In this document: positions 11,064-19,942 of the stretch, piece after piece | How positions within the stretch are numbered: position 1 is the stretch's first letter | Layout: each line of letters starts with the position of its first letter | Made by a program: the position numbers and the translations under genes | Assembly: GCF_003985125.1 (NCBI RefSeq) | Contig: NZ_ML133566.1 | Location: forward strand, 372,001-436,000 | From: Rhizobium phaseoli | GTDB lineage: Bacteria > Pseudomonadota > Alphaproteobacteria > Rhizobiales > Rhizobiaceae | DNA: 64,000 nucleotides | Direction: 5' to 3' | Notes under the pieces: model-generated | Told to the model about the DNA's origin: nothing | Database searches by the model: none | What the model saw: the letters and a program-made list of their open reading frames with translations, nothing else

Positions 11064-13343
11064 CTATCGCGCCTCTGCCCGGCGGGCCGAAAGTGCGGCG
11101 ACCGCCTGAACTTCGGTCAGCAGCCGCAGCGGGTCGACCGGCTTCACCATGACGCGGTTGGCGCCGTTGAGCAAAACCTGGCGGCGTGATTCGTCGCTCT
11201 TGTCGGCGGTCAGCACGATCACCGGTACCGGCGCAAGATCGAGCCGCCGTTCGTGGCCGCGCAGCCGTCCCAGCATGTCGATGCCGTTGCCGCCCGGCAT
11301 CGACAGATCGCTGATGATGATGTCGGGGCGGGCATCCGCCTCGCCGAGGGCGCAATCGAGCAGCGTCTCGAAGTCTTCGACATGACGCACCTTGTGCCCG
11401 CCTTTTTCCAGGACGACGCGCACCAGCATGGCGTTGATCGGATCGTCCTCGCCGAGCAGGATGCTGAGCCCGCTCGCCGCCACTCTCGTCTCCGCAACCG
11501 AAAGCCCGAAGCCCGGCTGATTGTCGTTCAGCGCGTCGCGCTTTTCCATGCCGCGCATGCGCCCGCGCAGCACATCGATCAGCGACTGTTCGCGCAGCGG
11601 CCGGATGAGCCAGGCGTCGAACAGGTCGAGCGGATGGGCGCTGCGCTCTTCCGGGTTGACGAGCAGAACCTTGCGCAGGCCCAGCGCAGCGATTTCGGCG
11701 CGATCGGCAAGATGGGCGGAAAATTCCGCCGACATGCGATGATCGACGATGATATCGGTCGGCCGACCACCGTAACTGGCCATGCCGAGCAGCTTTTCCC
11801 GCGCCGTCTCGCCGTCACCGACGAGATGGCAGATGCCGCCGAGCGTGGTGATGGTCTCGGCGATGGCGGTGCGCGCCGCACCTGCCGGCGCCAGAAGCAC
11901 GACGCTGTTGCCGGCAAGCAGCGTGTTTCGCCGCTCGGGCCTTTCGCTGCCGACATCGACGGGAAAGCGGATGGTGAATTCGCTGCCCAGGCCCTTTTCG
12001 CTGGCTACCGTCAATGCGCCGCCGAATTCGCGCATGATGCGGGCGGAGATCGCAAGACCGAGCCCGGTGCCGGCGCTCTTGTCGGCGACGGTGCCGCCCT
12101 GCTCGAACTCGCCGAAGACACGCGCCTGCTCCTCGGCCGTCATGCCGGGACCGCTATCGGCGACGGTGATCAACAGATCGCCGGCGTCAAGCGAGACACG
12201 GATGAAGACGCCGCCCACCTGCGTGAACTTCACGGCGTTGCCAATGACGTTGAACAGAACCTGCCGCAGCCGCGCCGGATCGAAGCTCATATTCTGGGGC
12301 ACGTCAGAGGACACGGTGGCGCCGATCTCGATACCCTTTTCATGCGCCCGGTGGGCAAGCATCTCGACGACGCTCTCGAGAAGCTTGCGCAGCGATTCCG
12401 AGCGCGGATGCAGTTCGAAACGGCCGACCTCGATGGTGGAGAAATCGAGCAGGTCTTCGACGAGCTGCGTCAGCGCGTGGCCGGACTGGCGGATATTCGC
12501 CAGGTAATTCTGCTGTTCCTGTGTCAGCCGCGTCTCCGCGAGCAGATGCGTCATGCCGAGGATGCCGGAAAGCGGCGTGCGCACCTCGTGACTGACGGTG
12601 GCAAGCAGCCGGGATTTGGCGGCGCTGTTATATTCGGCCTTCTGGCGGGCTTGCTCGCGGCCCTGCGCGAGCAGCCGCTCTTCGGTGACGTCGCGGGCAA
12701 CGCTGTGCAGCAGCAGGCGGCCGTCCGCAGGATCGCGGGTGACGACGTCGCGCCAGACGAAAATTCGCTGGCCTTCCGGTGTCGAGATTTCGACATCGTA
12801 GCAACGCGGGATCGGACCGGGGCGGAAGGCGAGGCCGATCTCCTCGCAACTGCGTCCTTCCGGATGCAGCCGTCCGGTCAGACGGCGAAACGTATCATTG
12901 GCGGAGATGATACGCCGGTCCATGGTCCGCGAGACCGTGATGTCGCCGAGCACGTCGTGCACGTCGGCGAACAGCTTTGCGCCTTCGTTGCGCTCGGGCA
13001 GGGATTGGCGGCCGGGCTTGTTTGCCCCGCGCCGGCGGATTGTCAGGAGGAGGTAACCGGCCATCGCCGCAAGGCCGAGAACGACAAGCCCGCCTGGAAG
13101 CAGCAGCGGATCGCCGGCATAGGCAAGCAGCATGAGGGTGGTTGCGGCCAGCAGGCCGGCGCCGCTCAGCCAGTAGAACAGCAGGCGCCGGGTCGGCGCG
13201 GGCATCTGACGCTGATTGGTTTGCTCAGGGGCTGCTGCACGTGGTCGCGGGAAGGGCTGCCCCATCCGCTCCTGATGCGGCTTGGCGGCGGGTCCGCCGA
13301 AGGCGGCGGACAATCTTTCCTGCAACTGTCCCAGATTGTGCAT
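11064..13343 (-). CDS. Membrane hybrid histidine kinase with two receiver-like domains
   Basis: 759 residues. Two membrane helices lie near residues 52-75 and 82-101, then a PAS-like region (VSRTMDRRIISANDTFRRLT). The kinase core has the H-box ATVSHEVRTPLSG with the phospho-accepting His near residue 252. The ATPase boxes are NVIGNAVKFT, VADSGPGM and GTGLGLAI. Two C-terminal receiver-like modules follow. The first (VVLLAPAGAARTAIAE ... IIVDHRMS) has lost the acidic pair of a working receiver. The second (ILLGEDDPINAMLVR ... IIISDLSMPGGNG ... VMVKPVDP) keeps the acidic pocket, the phospho-acceptor Asp near 679 and the Lys. The signal and partner are unknown. Confidence 0.93.
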   Translation of the reverse strand: MHNLGQLQERLSAAFGGPAAKPHQERMGQPFPRPRAAAPEQTNQRQMPAPTRRLLFYWLSGAGLLAATTLMLLAYAGDPLLLPGGLVVLGLAAMAGYLLLTIRRRGANKPGRQSLPERNEGAKLFADVHDVLGDITVSRTMDRRIISANDTFRRLTGRLHPEGRSCEEIGLAFRPGPIPRCYDVEISTPEGQRIFVWRDVVTRDPADGRLLLHSVARDVTEERLLAQGREQARQKAEYNSAAKSRLLATVSHEVRTPLSGILGMTHLLAETRLTQEQQNYLANIRQSGHALTQLVEDLLDFSTIEVGRFELHPRSESLRKLLESVVEMLAHRAHEKGIEIGATVSSDVPQNMSFDPARLRQVLFNVIGNAVKFTQVGGVFIRVSLDAGDLLITVADSGPGMTAEEQARVFGEFEQGGTVADKSAGTGLGLAISARIMREFGGALTVASEKGLGSEFTIRFPVDVGSERPERRNTLLAGNSVVLLAPAGAARTAIAETITTLGGICHLVGDGETAREKLLGMASYGGRPTDIIVDHRMSAEFSAHLADRAEIAALGLRKVLLVNPEERSAHPLDLFDAWLIRPLREQSLIDVLRGRMRGMEKRDALNDNQPGFGLSVAETRVAASGLSILLGEDDPINAMLVRVVLEKGGHKVRHVEDFETLLDCALGEADARPDIIISDLSMPGGNGIDMLGRLRGHERRLDLAPVPVIVLTADKSDESRRQVLLNGANRVMVKPVDPLRLLTEVQAVAALSARRAEAR

Positions 13344-13398
13344 GCTATCTGGCTAACATGAGGCCCCTTCCGAATGCCTTCAGGAATTCGATAAGATT

Positions 13399-13902
13399 TT
13401 AGCGGCCGGCCTTTTTCGGCAGCAAGAGCTCGTCGAGAATGACGCAGGCCGCACCGATGGTGATGAAACTGTCGGCGAGATTGAAGACGGCGAAGGACCA
13501 GCTTGCGGTGTAAAAGAGGATGTAGTCGATCACATGCCCGTAGGCGAAGCGGTCGACCAGATTGCCGATCGCGCCGGCGATGATCAGCGCGTAACCGAGA
13601 TGCGCAAGCCAGCGGTCCTTGGCGGTGCGGTACCACAGCCAGACGACGAAGGCGACGATGATGAGCCGCATGCCGACGATGAACCAGCCGTCCATGCCCG
13701 ACAGCATCGAAAAGGCGACGCCGAGATTATAGGTGCGGTAGAGCGCCAGCATCGGGATGACGGGCACGGCCTCCTGCAGCGGCAGGTAATGGTCGACGGC
13801 GATCTTGACGATCTGGTCGATGAGAACGGCGGCGACGATGAAGAAGAGGATCGGCGCCGGGCGCGCAAAAAGCGCGGAGCGTGCATGCGTCGGTTCGGTC
13901 AT
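13399..13902 (-). CDS. lspA: Prolipoprotein signal peptidase (signal peptidase II)
   Basis: 167 residues, normal length. Inner-membrane aspartyl protease that removes signal peptides from diacylglyceryl-modified prolipoproteins. Four hydrophobic segments are visible. The two catalytic Asp motifs are [16 protein letters not shown] and [11 protein letters not shown]. Its ATG overlaps the stop of the upstream SpoU-family methyltransferase by four bases (ATGA), so the two are translationally coupled in a three-gene unit. Confidence 0.97.
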   Translation of the reverse strand: MTEPTHARSALFARPAPILFFIVAAVLIDQIVKIAVDHYLPLQEAVPVIPMLALYRTYNLGVAFSMLSGMDGWFIVGMRLIIVAFVVWLWYRTAKDRWLAHLGYALIIAGAIGNLVDRFAYGHVIDYILFYTASWSFAVFNLADSFITIGAACVILDELLLPKKAGR

Positions 13903-14759
13903 TTGCCCTCGGCAAGTGAGAGGAGGTGGCGGCGCGCCTCGAAAAGCATGACGGCGGTGGCGACGGCGAGGTTCAGGGAATCGGCGCGGCCCTGCTGCGG
14001 AATGCGGGCAAGCGCGTCGGCCTCCTTGGCGAGCTGCTCGGGCAGGCCGGATTGCTCGTTGCCCATCAAGAGCACGACGGGCTTCTTCCGGTAGTCGATC
14101 GTGCGGTAATCGAGCGCGCCGGCAAGATGGGTCGCGACGACGGAAACGCCGGCCGATTTGCGCCAGGAGAGGAATTCCTCCGGTGTCGCGCGTGCGACCG
14201 GAACGGCAAAGACTGAGCCCATGGTGGCGCGCACGGTCTCGAGCGAGAAGGGATCGGTTGCCTCTCCGACCAGGATGACGCCGGAAGCCCCGGCCGCATC
14301 CGCTGTGCGGATGATGGTGCCGAGATTGCCGGGATCGCGCACGCGGTCGAGGGCCACCCAGGTCTCACCCTCCCTCGGCCGGATGTCCTTGAGCGGCTTC
14401 CAGCGCTGGTCGAAGATGCCGACGACCATCTGCGGGTTCTCGCGGCGGGTGATCGAGCCGATTACCTTTTCGCTGACTTCGAGCACCAGCCCGCCGGAGG
14501 CGACGGTCTTGGCGGCCATCTGCTCGACCAGCGGCTTGCCCTTGGCGGCCTTGGCATAGACCAGCGTGCGGATCGTCCAGCCGAGCTCGATCGCATCGAT
14601 GACGAGCTTCAGTCCTTCGGCGAGGAAAGTCCCGCTTTCCTCCCGCGACTTCTTGTTCGTCAGCGCCTTGATGTCCTTGATGATCGGATTGGCGAGCGAG
14701 GTGACTTCCTTCACCTGGCCGACCCTGCGCGGTCCCTGATCGTGGAAGTCCTTGCTCAT
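13899..14759 (-). CDS. TrmH/SpoU-family RNA 2'-O-methyltransferase
   Basis: 286 residues from the ATG at 14759, which overlaps the upstream gene's stop as ATGA. The open frame extends much further upstream, but that part is the antisense/frame shadow of the neighbouring methyltransferase. The C-terminal SPOUT domain shows [32 protein letters not shown] and [18 protein letters not shown], the three SpoU motifs that form the knotted SAM site. The N-terminal substrate-binding domain has ESGTFLAEG. It probably methylates a ribose in rRNA or tRNA; the exact nucleotide cannot be assigned. Confidence 0.94.
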   Translation of the reverse strand: MSKDFHDQGPRRVGQVKEVTSLANPIIKDIKALTNKKSREESGTFLAEGLKLVIDAIELGWTIRTLVYAKAAKGKPLVEQMAAKTVASGGLVLEVSEKVIGSITRRENPQMVVGIFDQRWKPLKDIRPREGETWVALDRVRDPGNLGTIIRTADAAGASGVILVGEATDPFSLETVRATMGSVFAVPVARATPEEFLSWRKSAGVSVVATHLAGALDYRTIDYRKKPVVLLMGNEQSGLPEQLAKEADALARIPQQGRADSLNLAVATAVMLFEARRHLLSLAEGK

Positions 14760-15853
14760 TTCGGCACCCAGCGGGAAAAGAGGGAGGTGGAAAGTGCGCG
14801 GCCCGGCGTCTTGCCGTCGAGGCCCGCTTCGCGGATCACCAGTTCGCCGGATTCGACCGCACCGCCGGCACCCCGCATCGTCTCGCGCATCAGCTCGTGG
14901 ATCGAATAGAAGCTGGCGCGGATCGAATAGGCCGTCAGCACCAGGCCGGCCGCCTGCGGCGACAGGATCTCGCGGCAGACATCGAGCATCAACGGCAGAT
15001 GCTCGAAGAGATGCCAGACTTCTCCATTGGGGCCGCGACCGAATTTCGGCGGATCGGTGAGGATGATGTCGTACTGGCTGCCGCGGCGCTCCTCGCGCAG
15101 GATGAATTTCATCGCATCCTCGCAGATCCAGCGGATCGGCAGCTTTTCCATCCGTCCCAGCGCCTGGTTTTCGCGGGCCCAGCCGATTGCCTTCTTCGAG
15201 GCGTCGACATGGGTGACCTCGGCGCCGGCCGCGGCGGCGACCAGCGAGGCGACGCCGGTATACCCGAAGAGGTTCAATACCTTCAGCGGCCGGCCGGCCT
15301 TTTCGACCTGCTCCTTCATCCAGCTCCAGTGCACGATCTGTTCGGGGAAGACGCCGACATGGCGGAAGGAGGTGAAGCGGCCGAGAAAATCGACGCCGAG
15401 CAGATTGAGCGGCCAGGTCTCGCCGAGTGCGGCCTTCGGGAAACGCCAGCGACCGGTGCCTTCCTCGTCGGTATCGCCGGTGAAGACGGCATCGACCTTT
15501 TCCCAGATGTGCGGCGCCAGCGAAGGCCGCCACAACGCCTGGGCTTCCGGGCGGATGATGCGATAGGGGCCGTATTGCTCGAGCTTTTGGCCGTCGCCGC
15601 TGTCGATCAGGTGGAAATCACCGGCGCCGAGCGACTCGAGGATGACAGGCACGCGTTCCGCCGGCCGTTCGCCGGTGCGCGTCATCAACGGACGGGAAAC
15701 CGTGACTGGAGCTGCGCTCTCGCGCGCCGTCTCGCGGGCTGCCGCCGGCCGCGCCGGTGGCTTCGGCGACCGTCCTGCCCGATCGTCCCTGCGGCTTTCA
15801 CCGGGGGGACCTGACGTTTTCTTCTGGCCCGGCCGGCGTTCTCTTTGTTTCAA
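14756..15853 (-). CDS. Class I SAM-dependent methyltransferase (RlmI/RlmK-related)
   Basis: 365 residues. A basic, proline-rich N-terminus (roughly residues 1-60) precedes a Rossmann methyltransferase domain with VLNLFGYTGVASLVAAAAGAEV (SAM motif I), THVDASKKAIGWA and the catalytic-type motif DIILTDPPKFGRG (motif IV, DPPxF). DPPKFGRG together with NLFGYTG is characteristic of rRNA large-subunit cytosine methyltransferases of the RlmI/RlmK group, but the PUA domain of RlmI is not evident. It is first in the three-gene unit with the SpoU-family methyltransferase and lspA. Confidence 0.88.
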   Translation of the reverse strand: MKQRERRPGQKKTSGPPGESRRDDRAGRSPKPPARPAAARETARESAAPVTVSRPLMTRTGERPAERVPVILESLGAGDFHLIDSGDGQKLEQYGPYRIIRPEAQALWRPSLAPHIWEKVDAVFTGDTDEEGTGRWRFPKAALGETWPLNLLGVDFLGRFTSFRHVGVFPEQIVHWSWMKEQVEKAGRPLKVLNLFGYTGVASLVAAAAGAEVTHVDASKKAIGWARENQALGRMEKLPIRWICEDAMKFILREERRGSQYDIILTDPPKFGRGPNGEVWHLFEHLPLMLDVCREILSPQAAGLVLTAYSIRASFYSIHELMRETMRGAGGAVESGELVIREAGLDGKTPGRALSTSLFSRWVPK

Positions 15854-16303
15854 CGTGCTCTTCCGCGTCTCTGTCGAGGGTATCTAAAGAGGGTCTGCGT
15901 CGGCCGCAGCGCCCTTTGACTATGCAGTAGCCCAGAAAAGCGTGTCGGATCAACTGCGCGCCGGCGCGGCATTTGTTTCAACTCATAGGGACGGCTGCCT
16001 GTGCAGCCAATTATCGCGACATGGCCGAGGCTGGGCGACTCAAGAGAGAGCCTCATCCTGAGGTGCCCCAAAGGGGCCTCGAAGGACGAGGCGGGTGCGC
16101 TGGCATTGGATGAATGCAAGAAGCAGCGTGGAGCGTGTCCTTCGAGGCTCCGCCCTATGGGCTGCGCATCTCAGGATGAGGGCCGTTGGAGAGTGCCGCG
16201 CGGCCAACTGCTTGCTTGGAATCGCCGGATAACATTCCCTTCCTCCTTGGCAAAGCGCTTTGCCGTTGGGATAAGATAGGCGAATCGCAGATGAGGCTAT
16301 CGA
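15854..16303. other. Intergenic region holding a rhizobial palindromic repeat
   Basis: This is a 450-base gap between the leftward methyltransferase and the rightward CoxG-like gene. Its centre is the repeat element at 16040-16181. An open frame on the minus strand (15850-16119) is made of the repeat and is not considered coding. Outside the repeat no clear promoter or RNA gene was seen. Confidence 0.6.
16040..16181 (+). repeat. Intergenic mosaic repeat, copy 1 (CCTCATCCTGAG type)
   Basis: The element begins CAAGAGAGAG and CCTCATCCTGAGGTGC and ends with the exact inverted complement CTCAGGATGAGG (16170-16181). Internal paired segments include CCTCGAAGGAC and GTCCTTCGAGG. A second copy in inverted orientation lies at 45877-46016 and matches over nearly its whole length when reverse-complemented, including the interior GGCGGGTGCGCTGGC. 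Such elements are common between genes in Rhizobium. Confidence 0.9.
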
Positions 16304-16759
16304 ATGGATTTCACCGGCGAAGAACGCATCGCGGCGCCGCGGGACATGGTCTGGGCGGCGCTCAACGATCCGGAGATCATGCGCGGCTGCATTCCGGGCT
16401 GCCAAAACATCGAGCGGCTGTCGCCTGATAGCTTCGAGGCGACGATTAGGGTCAAGTTCAGCCTGCTGTCGGCCACCTTTCATGGGCTGTTGACGCTTGC
16501 CAATGTCGATGCGCCGAAAAGCTATACGCTGTCGGCTGAAGGCAAGGGCGGCCTTGCCGGCTTTGCCAGGGGAACCGCCGATGTCGTGCTCGAAGAACGG
16601 GGTGCGGAGACGATCCTGCACTACCGGGGGCGGGCTGAACTCGGCGGCAAGCTCGCCCAGCTCGGCGCCCGCCTCCTCGATTCGACCTCGCAGAGGCTCG
16701 CCGAGGGCTTCTTCTCCGATTTCAACGCCGCCGTCGTGGCAAAAATGGCGGCTGAGTGA
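16304..16759 (+). CDS. CoxG-like SRPBCC-fold protein
   Basis: 151 residues. The start MDFTGEERIAAPRDMVWAAL and LNDPEIMRGCIPGCQNIERL, then GLAGFARGTADVVLEE, are typical of the carbon monoxide dehydrogenase subunit G (CoxG) family. These are small SRPBCC/START-fold proteins, some of which recruit molybdenum hydroxylases to the membrane. No CO dehydrogenase genes are nearby, so the partner is unknown. A GATGAGG ribosome-binding site precedes the start. It is followed by a GNAT gene in the same direction after 53 bases. Confidence 0.85.
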   Translation: MDFTGEERIAAPRDMVWAALNDPEIMRGCIPGCQNIERLSPDSFEATIRVKFSLLSATFHGLLTLANVDAPKSYTLSAEGKGGLAGFARGTADVVLEERGAETILHYRGRAELGGKLAQLGARLLDSTSQRLAEGFFSDFNAAVVAKMAAE

Positions 16760-16812
16760 GGGCCATTCGCTGTGGACTTGGCGCCGGCAGGAGCTTGGTT
16801 TAAGGGCTCATC

Positions 16813-17247
16813 ATGACATGGACCATCAGGCCGCCGCGGGCGGAAGACCAGGAAGCGCTTGCGGATATCTATCTGTCCGTACGCCGCGAAACATTTGTCT
16901 GGGTCGATCCCGGCAAGTTCCACCGCGAGGATTTCGCCGCCCATACCAATGGCGAGACGATCTTTGTCTGTGAGCATGCCGATGGTAGACTTGCCGGCTT
17001 CCTGTCGCTCTGGCCGGAGGATGATTTCATTCACATGCTTTATATAAGCTCGGAATTCCAGGGTGTCGGCGCCGGCACGGCGCTGCTGCGGTCGCTGCCG
17101 GAATGGCCGCAACATAAATACCGGCTGAAATGCCTGGTGAACAACCGGCGAGCGAAGGCCTTCTACCTTTCCCATGGTTTCCAGGTGACCGGCAATGGTG
17201 CGTCGCCGGAAGGCGATTACGAGGAGCTGAGCTTCTTTCCGGTGTGA
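16813..17247 (+). CDS. GNAT-family N-acetyltransferase
   Basis: 144 residues. The N-terminus MTWTIRPPRAEDQEALADIY, then the beta4/motif A region LYISSEFQGVGAGTALLRSL with the acetyl-CoA pyrophosphate loop (Q/G-x-x-G-x-G/A form, QGVGAG), then CLVNNRRAKAFYLSHGFQVT, are a textbook small GNAT fold. The substrate is unknown. It may share a transcript with the CoxG-like gene upstream, and it converges on lapA, whose stop is 18 bases away. Confidence 0.9.
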   Translation: MTWTIRPPRAEDQEALADIYLSVRRETFVWVDPGKFHREDFAAHTNGETIFVCEHADGRLAGFLSLWPEDDFIHMLYISSEFQGVGAGTALLRSLPEWPQHKYRLKCLVNNRRAKAFYLSHGFQVTGNGASPEGDYEELSFFPV

Positions 17248-17264
17248 CGCGCCGGGTCGCGCTG

Positions 17265-17597
17265 TTACCGTGCCGGCAGCTGACCGGCGATATCCTCGGC
17301 GCGCGTCCTGTGGCGGTCGGCCTCACCCTGCCAGCGAATGGCTTCCTTGGCTTCGGTGCGGGCGCGTTTGCGGTGTTTGCCTTGGCTGAACCAGGTGGCA
17401 GCCGAGCCGATCAGCATGCCCGAAATCAGCGCGATGAACAGGAAGACGAAGAAAGGCGCGGAGACCGCGAGCACCTGATCGTCAGGTCGGAATGGATTGA
17501 AGGCGAGCGTGACGCTTTGCCGGTTGGCAACGCAGAAGACGATGAGGATGACGCCGAGCGGCAGCAGAATCAAGAGGTTGATGATCTTCTTGGCCAT
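17265..17597 (-). CDS. LapA-type inner-membrane protein (DUF1049)
   Basis: 110 residues from the ATG at 17597, chosen because GGAGACC lies just upstream; an upstream in-frame start at 17657 would add a hydrophilic leader. Two membrane helices: KKIINLLILLPLGVILIVFC and APFFVFLFIALISGMLIGSA. A basic cytoplasmic tail follows. This is the lipopolysaccharide assembly protein A (LapA) domain layout. It lies downstream of ihfB, separated by a palindromic element at 17654-17693. Confidence 0.85.
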   Translation of the reverse strand: MAKKIINLLILLPLGVILIVFCVANRQSVTLAFNPFRPDDQVLAVSAPFFVFLFIALISGMLIGSAATWFSQGKHRKRARTEAKEAIRWQGEADRHRTRAEDIAGQLPAR

Positions 17598-17653
17598 TGA
17601 GGTCTCCATGCGTCGGACGGCGCCGCTCTCTTCGAATGACGCGTTGTATCTAT

Positions 17654-17693
17654 GCATCGGCCCGAAAATCGATTCCGATTTTCGGGCCGATGC
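17654..17693. repeat. Perfect palindrome, rhizobial intergenic element
   Basis: The arms GCATCGGCCCGAAAATCG (17654-17671) and CGATTTTCGGGCCGATGC (17676-17693) are perfectly complementary over 18 bases around ATTC. The element lies between ihfB and lapA. It may double as a terminator or an RNA processing/stability hairpin, although no T-run follows on either strand. Confidence 0.85.
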
Positions 17694-17758
17694 GCTAGCA
17701 GAATAGAAAAACCGAGTTCAAGTTCAAGTGCGGTTTCGCCGCAGTCCGCTTGCGCCGC

Positions 17759-18058
17759 TCAATCCTCTTCGTCGGCCTGGCCGGGATTGAGCCGCTCGCG
17801 CAGTTCCTTGCCGGTCTTGAAGAAGGGAACCCACTTCTCCTCGACGAAGACGGTGTCGCCAGTGCGCGGATTGCGGCCGGAGCGCGACGGGCGGTTCTTG
17901 ACCGAAAAAGCGCCGAAACCGCGCAATTCGACGCGGTTGCCCGCAGCCAGTGCATCCGTGATCTCGTCGAGAACCGCGTTGACGATATTTTCGACGTCGC
18001 GATGATAGAGATGCGGGTTGCGTGCCGCAACAATCTGCACCAATTCGGACTTGATCAC
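17759..18058 (-). CDS. ihfB: Integration host factor subunit beta
   Basis: 99 residues, family length. It pairs with IhfA to bind and sharply bend DNA; in rhizobia IHF assists sigma-54 promoters and recombination. The DNA-binding beta-arm region shows [26 protein letters not shown], where the conserved NPRTG tip inserts into the minor groove. C-terminus [15 protein letters not shown]. It lies 29 bases downstream of sppA in the same direction, so they are likely cotranscribed. Confidence 0.96.
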   Translation of the reverse strand: MIKSELVQIVAARNPHLYHRDVENIVNAVLDEITDALAAGNRVELRGFGAFSVKNRPSRSGRNPRTGDTVFVEEKWVPFFKTGKELRERLNPGQADEED

Positions 18059-18087
18059 AGTCGCCCCCTTAAATTATTGATTTCTTA

Positions 18088-19038
18088 TCAATCGTGGCCA
18101 ACCTGCCAAACTGAAAGCAGCCCGTCAAGAAGCAACTTCGGGGGCAGGATTCCATTGATATCCTGGCCTTTGACGAGATCATCATAACCGAAGATCGTAA
18201 TCAACCGGGAAACAGCCCCAGCGAGCAAAAACGGCGTATTGCTCTTCTTGTCCCAGTCGACCATCGGCAGATCGGTGTTGACCCCGCGCGATTTGAGATA
18301 GGCACGAATTTCGGGCTCGCCGCCGATTGTATCGACGAGTTTCATCTTGAGCGCCTGCCTGCCGGTATAGATGGTGCCGTCGGCAAGTTTGAGCACCTCG
18401 TCGCGCGGAAGCTTGCGCCGGTCGGCCACAAGGTCGACGAACCAGTTGTAGCTGTCGACCACCATGTTGCGGATCATCGCCTTGGCTTCCTCGCTCGCCT
18501 CATGGAAGGGCGAGGGCTCCGCCTTCAGCGGCGAGGACTTGATCTCCTGGAGCGACACGCCGATCTTGTCGAGCAGCGGCTGGATCTGCGGATACTGGAA
18601 GATGACGCCGATCGAGCCGGTGATCGAGCTGTCGCCGGCAATGATCGTATCGCCGGCAGTGGCAATCATGTAGCCGGCCGACGCGGCAAGTGTACGCACG
18701 TCCGAGACGACGGGCTTCTTGGCCGCTATGGCACGGATCGCCTTGAAGATCTTTTCGCCGCCAAAGGTCGTGCCGCCGGGCGAGGAGATCGAAATCACCG
18801 CCGCCTTCACCTGATCGCTGGTCTCGACCTTCTTCAGCCGCTCCAGAAGCTCGTCATCGTCAACGATCAGACCGGAGATCGTCACATGGGCGATGTGCGG
18901 GCGCTCGGTTCCGGCGCCGCCGAAGGCGAAGCCGTAGAAGGCCAGTCCAAGCGCCACGACGAGGGCCACCGCGACGATGCGCCAGAAGCCGAGCTTGCGG
19001 CGCAGCCGCCGGCGATCGGCGATGATCGAACTGTCCAT
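18088..19038 (-). CDS. sppA: Signal peptide peptidase SppA, short form
   Basis: 316 residues from the ATG at 19038, which has CTGGAGG just upstream; the open frame extends to 19284, but the added residues look non-coding. An N-terminal membrane anchor (WRIVAVALVVALGLAFYGFA, about residues 19-38) is followed by an S49 peptidase domain: ISSPGGTTFGGEKIFKAI and SDVRTLAASAGYMIATAGD (nucleophile Ser in ASAGY). The single-domain 36-kDa form is usual in alphaproteobacteria. It cleaves remnant signal peptides in the inner membrane. It is transcribed away from lptC and heads sppA-ihfB-lapA. Confidence 0.95.
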   Translation of the reverse strand: MDSSIIADRRRLRRKLGFWRIVAVALVVALGLAFYGFAFGGAGTERPHIAHVTISGLIVDDDELLERLKKVETSDQVKAAVISISSPGGTTFGGEKIFKAIRAIAAKKPVVSDVRTLAASAGYMIATAGDTIIAGDSSITGSIGVIFQYPQIQPLLDKIGVSLQEIKSSPLKAEPSPFHEASEEAKAMIRNMVVDSYNWFVDLVADRRKLPRDEVLKLADGTIYTGRQALKMKLVDTIGGEPEIRAYLKSRGVNTDLPMVDWDKKSNTPFLLAGAVSRLITIFGYDDLVKGQDINGILPPKLLLDGLLSVWQVGHD

Positions 19039-19168
19039 AAAAACCTCCAGCGCTGGCCGGGCATCGGCATGGCGCCGAGCGATCCGGGGAAATAGGTGGC
19101 AGCGGCGCGTACGAATGCCACTTTTTGATGTTTTTCCGTTTTGTTGCTTGTTGCAGAAAAAATTCCAT

Positions 19169-19182
19169 ATTGGCAAGCCAAT
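19169..19182. promoter_or_regulatory. 14-bp palindrome in the sppA/lptC divergent region
   Basis: ATTGGCAAGCCAAT is a perfect inverted repeat in the 223-base region between the divergent sppA and lptC starts, inside an AT-rich stretch. It could be an operator for either gene. No regulator is suggested by neighbours, so this is only a candidate. Confidence 0.3.
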
Positions 19183-19261
19183 GTAATAATGCGAAACGAA
19201 CTGTGATTGGCGGCCGGCTTTGTTATAAGGCGCGGCAATCACCGCACATGGAACGAGACCT

Positions 19262-19927
19262 ATGCTCGATACCCTGAAGAACAACGGAAATGCCGCTTAT
19301 GTGGGCTCCGGCAGGAGCGCCTATGGCGATGCGTTGTTCCATTCCGCCCGCGTGCGGCGGCTGAAGATCCTGCTGCCGGTGGCCGCCCTCATCGTCGCCG
19401 CTGGCCTCACGGCGGTGGCGTTGGTCAGCATCTACCTGCCCGAAAACGTCAAGTTCGAAGGTGCCAAGATCGAGAACGGCAAGGTCGTGATGGAAAAGCC
19501 GGCGATCGCGGGCCGCAATTCCGATGGCATCAACTATTCGATGCTCGCCGAACGGGCGTTGCAAGATATCCGCAATCCCGATCTGATCACGCTCGAGACC
19601 ATCAAGGCGGCCGTGCCGATGAATGACGGCCTGATCGCCCGCGTCGTCGCCTCGACCGCCGATTACAATCGCGCCACCGACAATCTGCATATGACGGCTC
19701 CCTTCACCCTGGTGCTGAGCAGCGGCCTCAACGCGCAATTCCAGTCTGCCCGGCTCGACATCAAGGGCGGCAACATGCGCAGCGACGACCCCGTCACCAT
19801 CACCAAGGACAATGCCTCCATTGTTGCGAAGACGCTTGAGATAACAGATAAGGGGCGGGTGATCACATTCGAGGGGAATGTTCGCATGAATGTCGATCCA
19901 TCCACCATCCATAAACAGGGCACCTAA
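19262..19927 (+). CDS. lptC: LPS export protein LptC
   Basis: 221 residues. A cytoplasmic N-terminus, one membrane helix (ILLPVAALIVAAGLTAVALV, about residues 38-57) and a periplasmic beta-jellyroll. It links the LptB2FG transporter to LptA in moving lipopolysaccharide from the inner to the outer membrane. The identity rests on this layout and on position directly before lptA and lptB. It is weakly conserved in sequence, as is usual for LptC. Confidence 0.88.
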   Translation: MLDTLKNNGNAAYVGSGRSAYGDALFHSARVRRLKILLPVAALIVAAGLTAVALVSIYLPENVKFEGAKIENGKVVMEKPAIAGRNSDGINYSMLAERALQDIRNPDLITLETIKAAVPMNDGLIARVVASTADYNRATDNLHMTAPFTLVLSSGLNAQFQSARLDIKGGNMRSDDPVTITKDNASIVAKTLEITDKGRVITFEGNVRMNVDPSTIHKQGT

Positions 19928-19942
19928 CCAGCCGGGTCATCC

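Noticed and set aside
13899..15533. A 544-residue leftward open frame
   Set aside because: Only the part after 14759 has SpoU motifs. The upstream part is an out-of-frame shadow of the neighbouring methyltransferase, with which the true start overlaps as ATGA.
15850..16119. Small leftward open frame in the repeat region
   Set aside because: It is composed mostly of the repeat element; no ribosome-binding site and no family signature.
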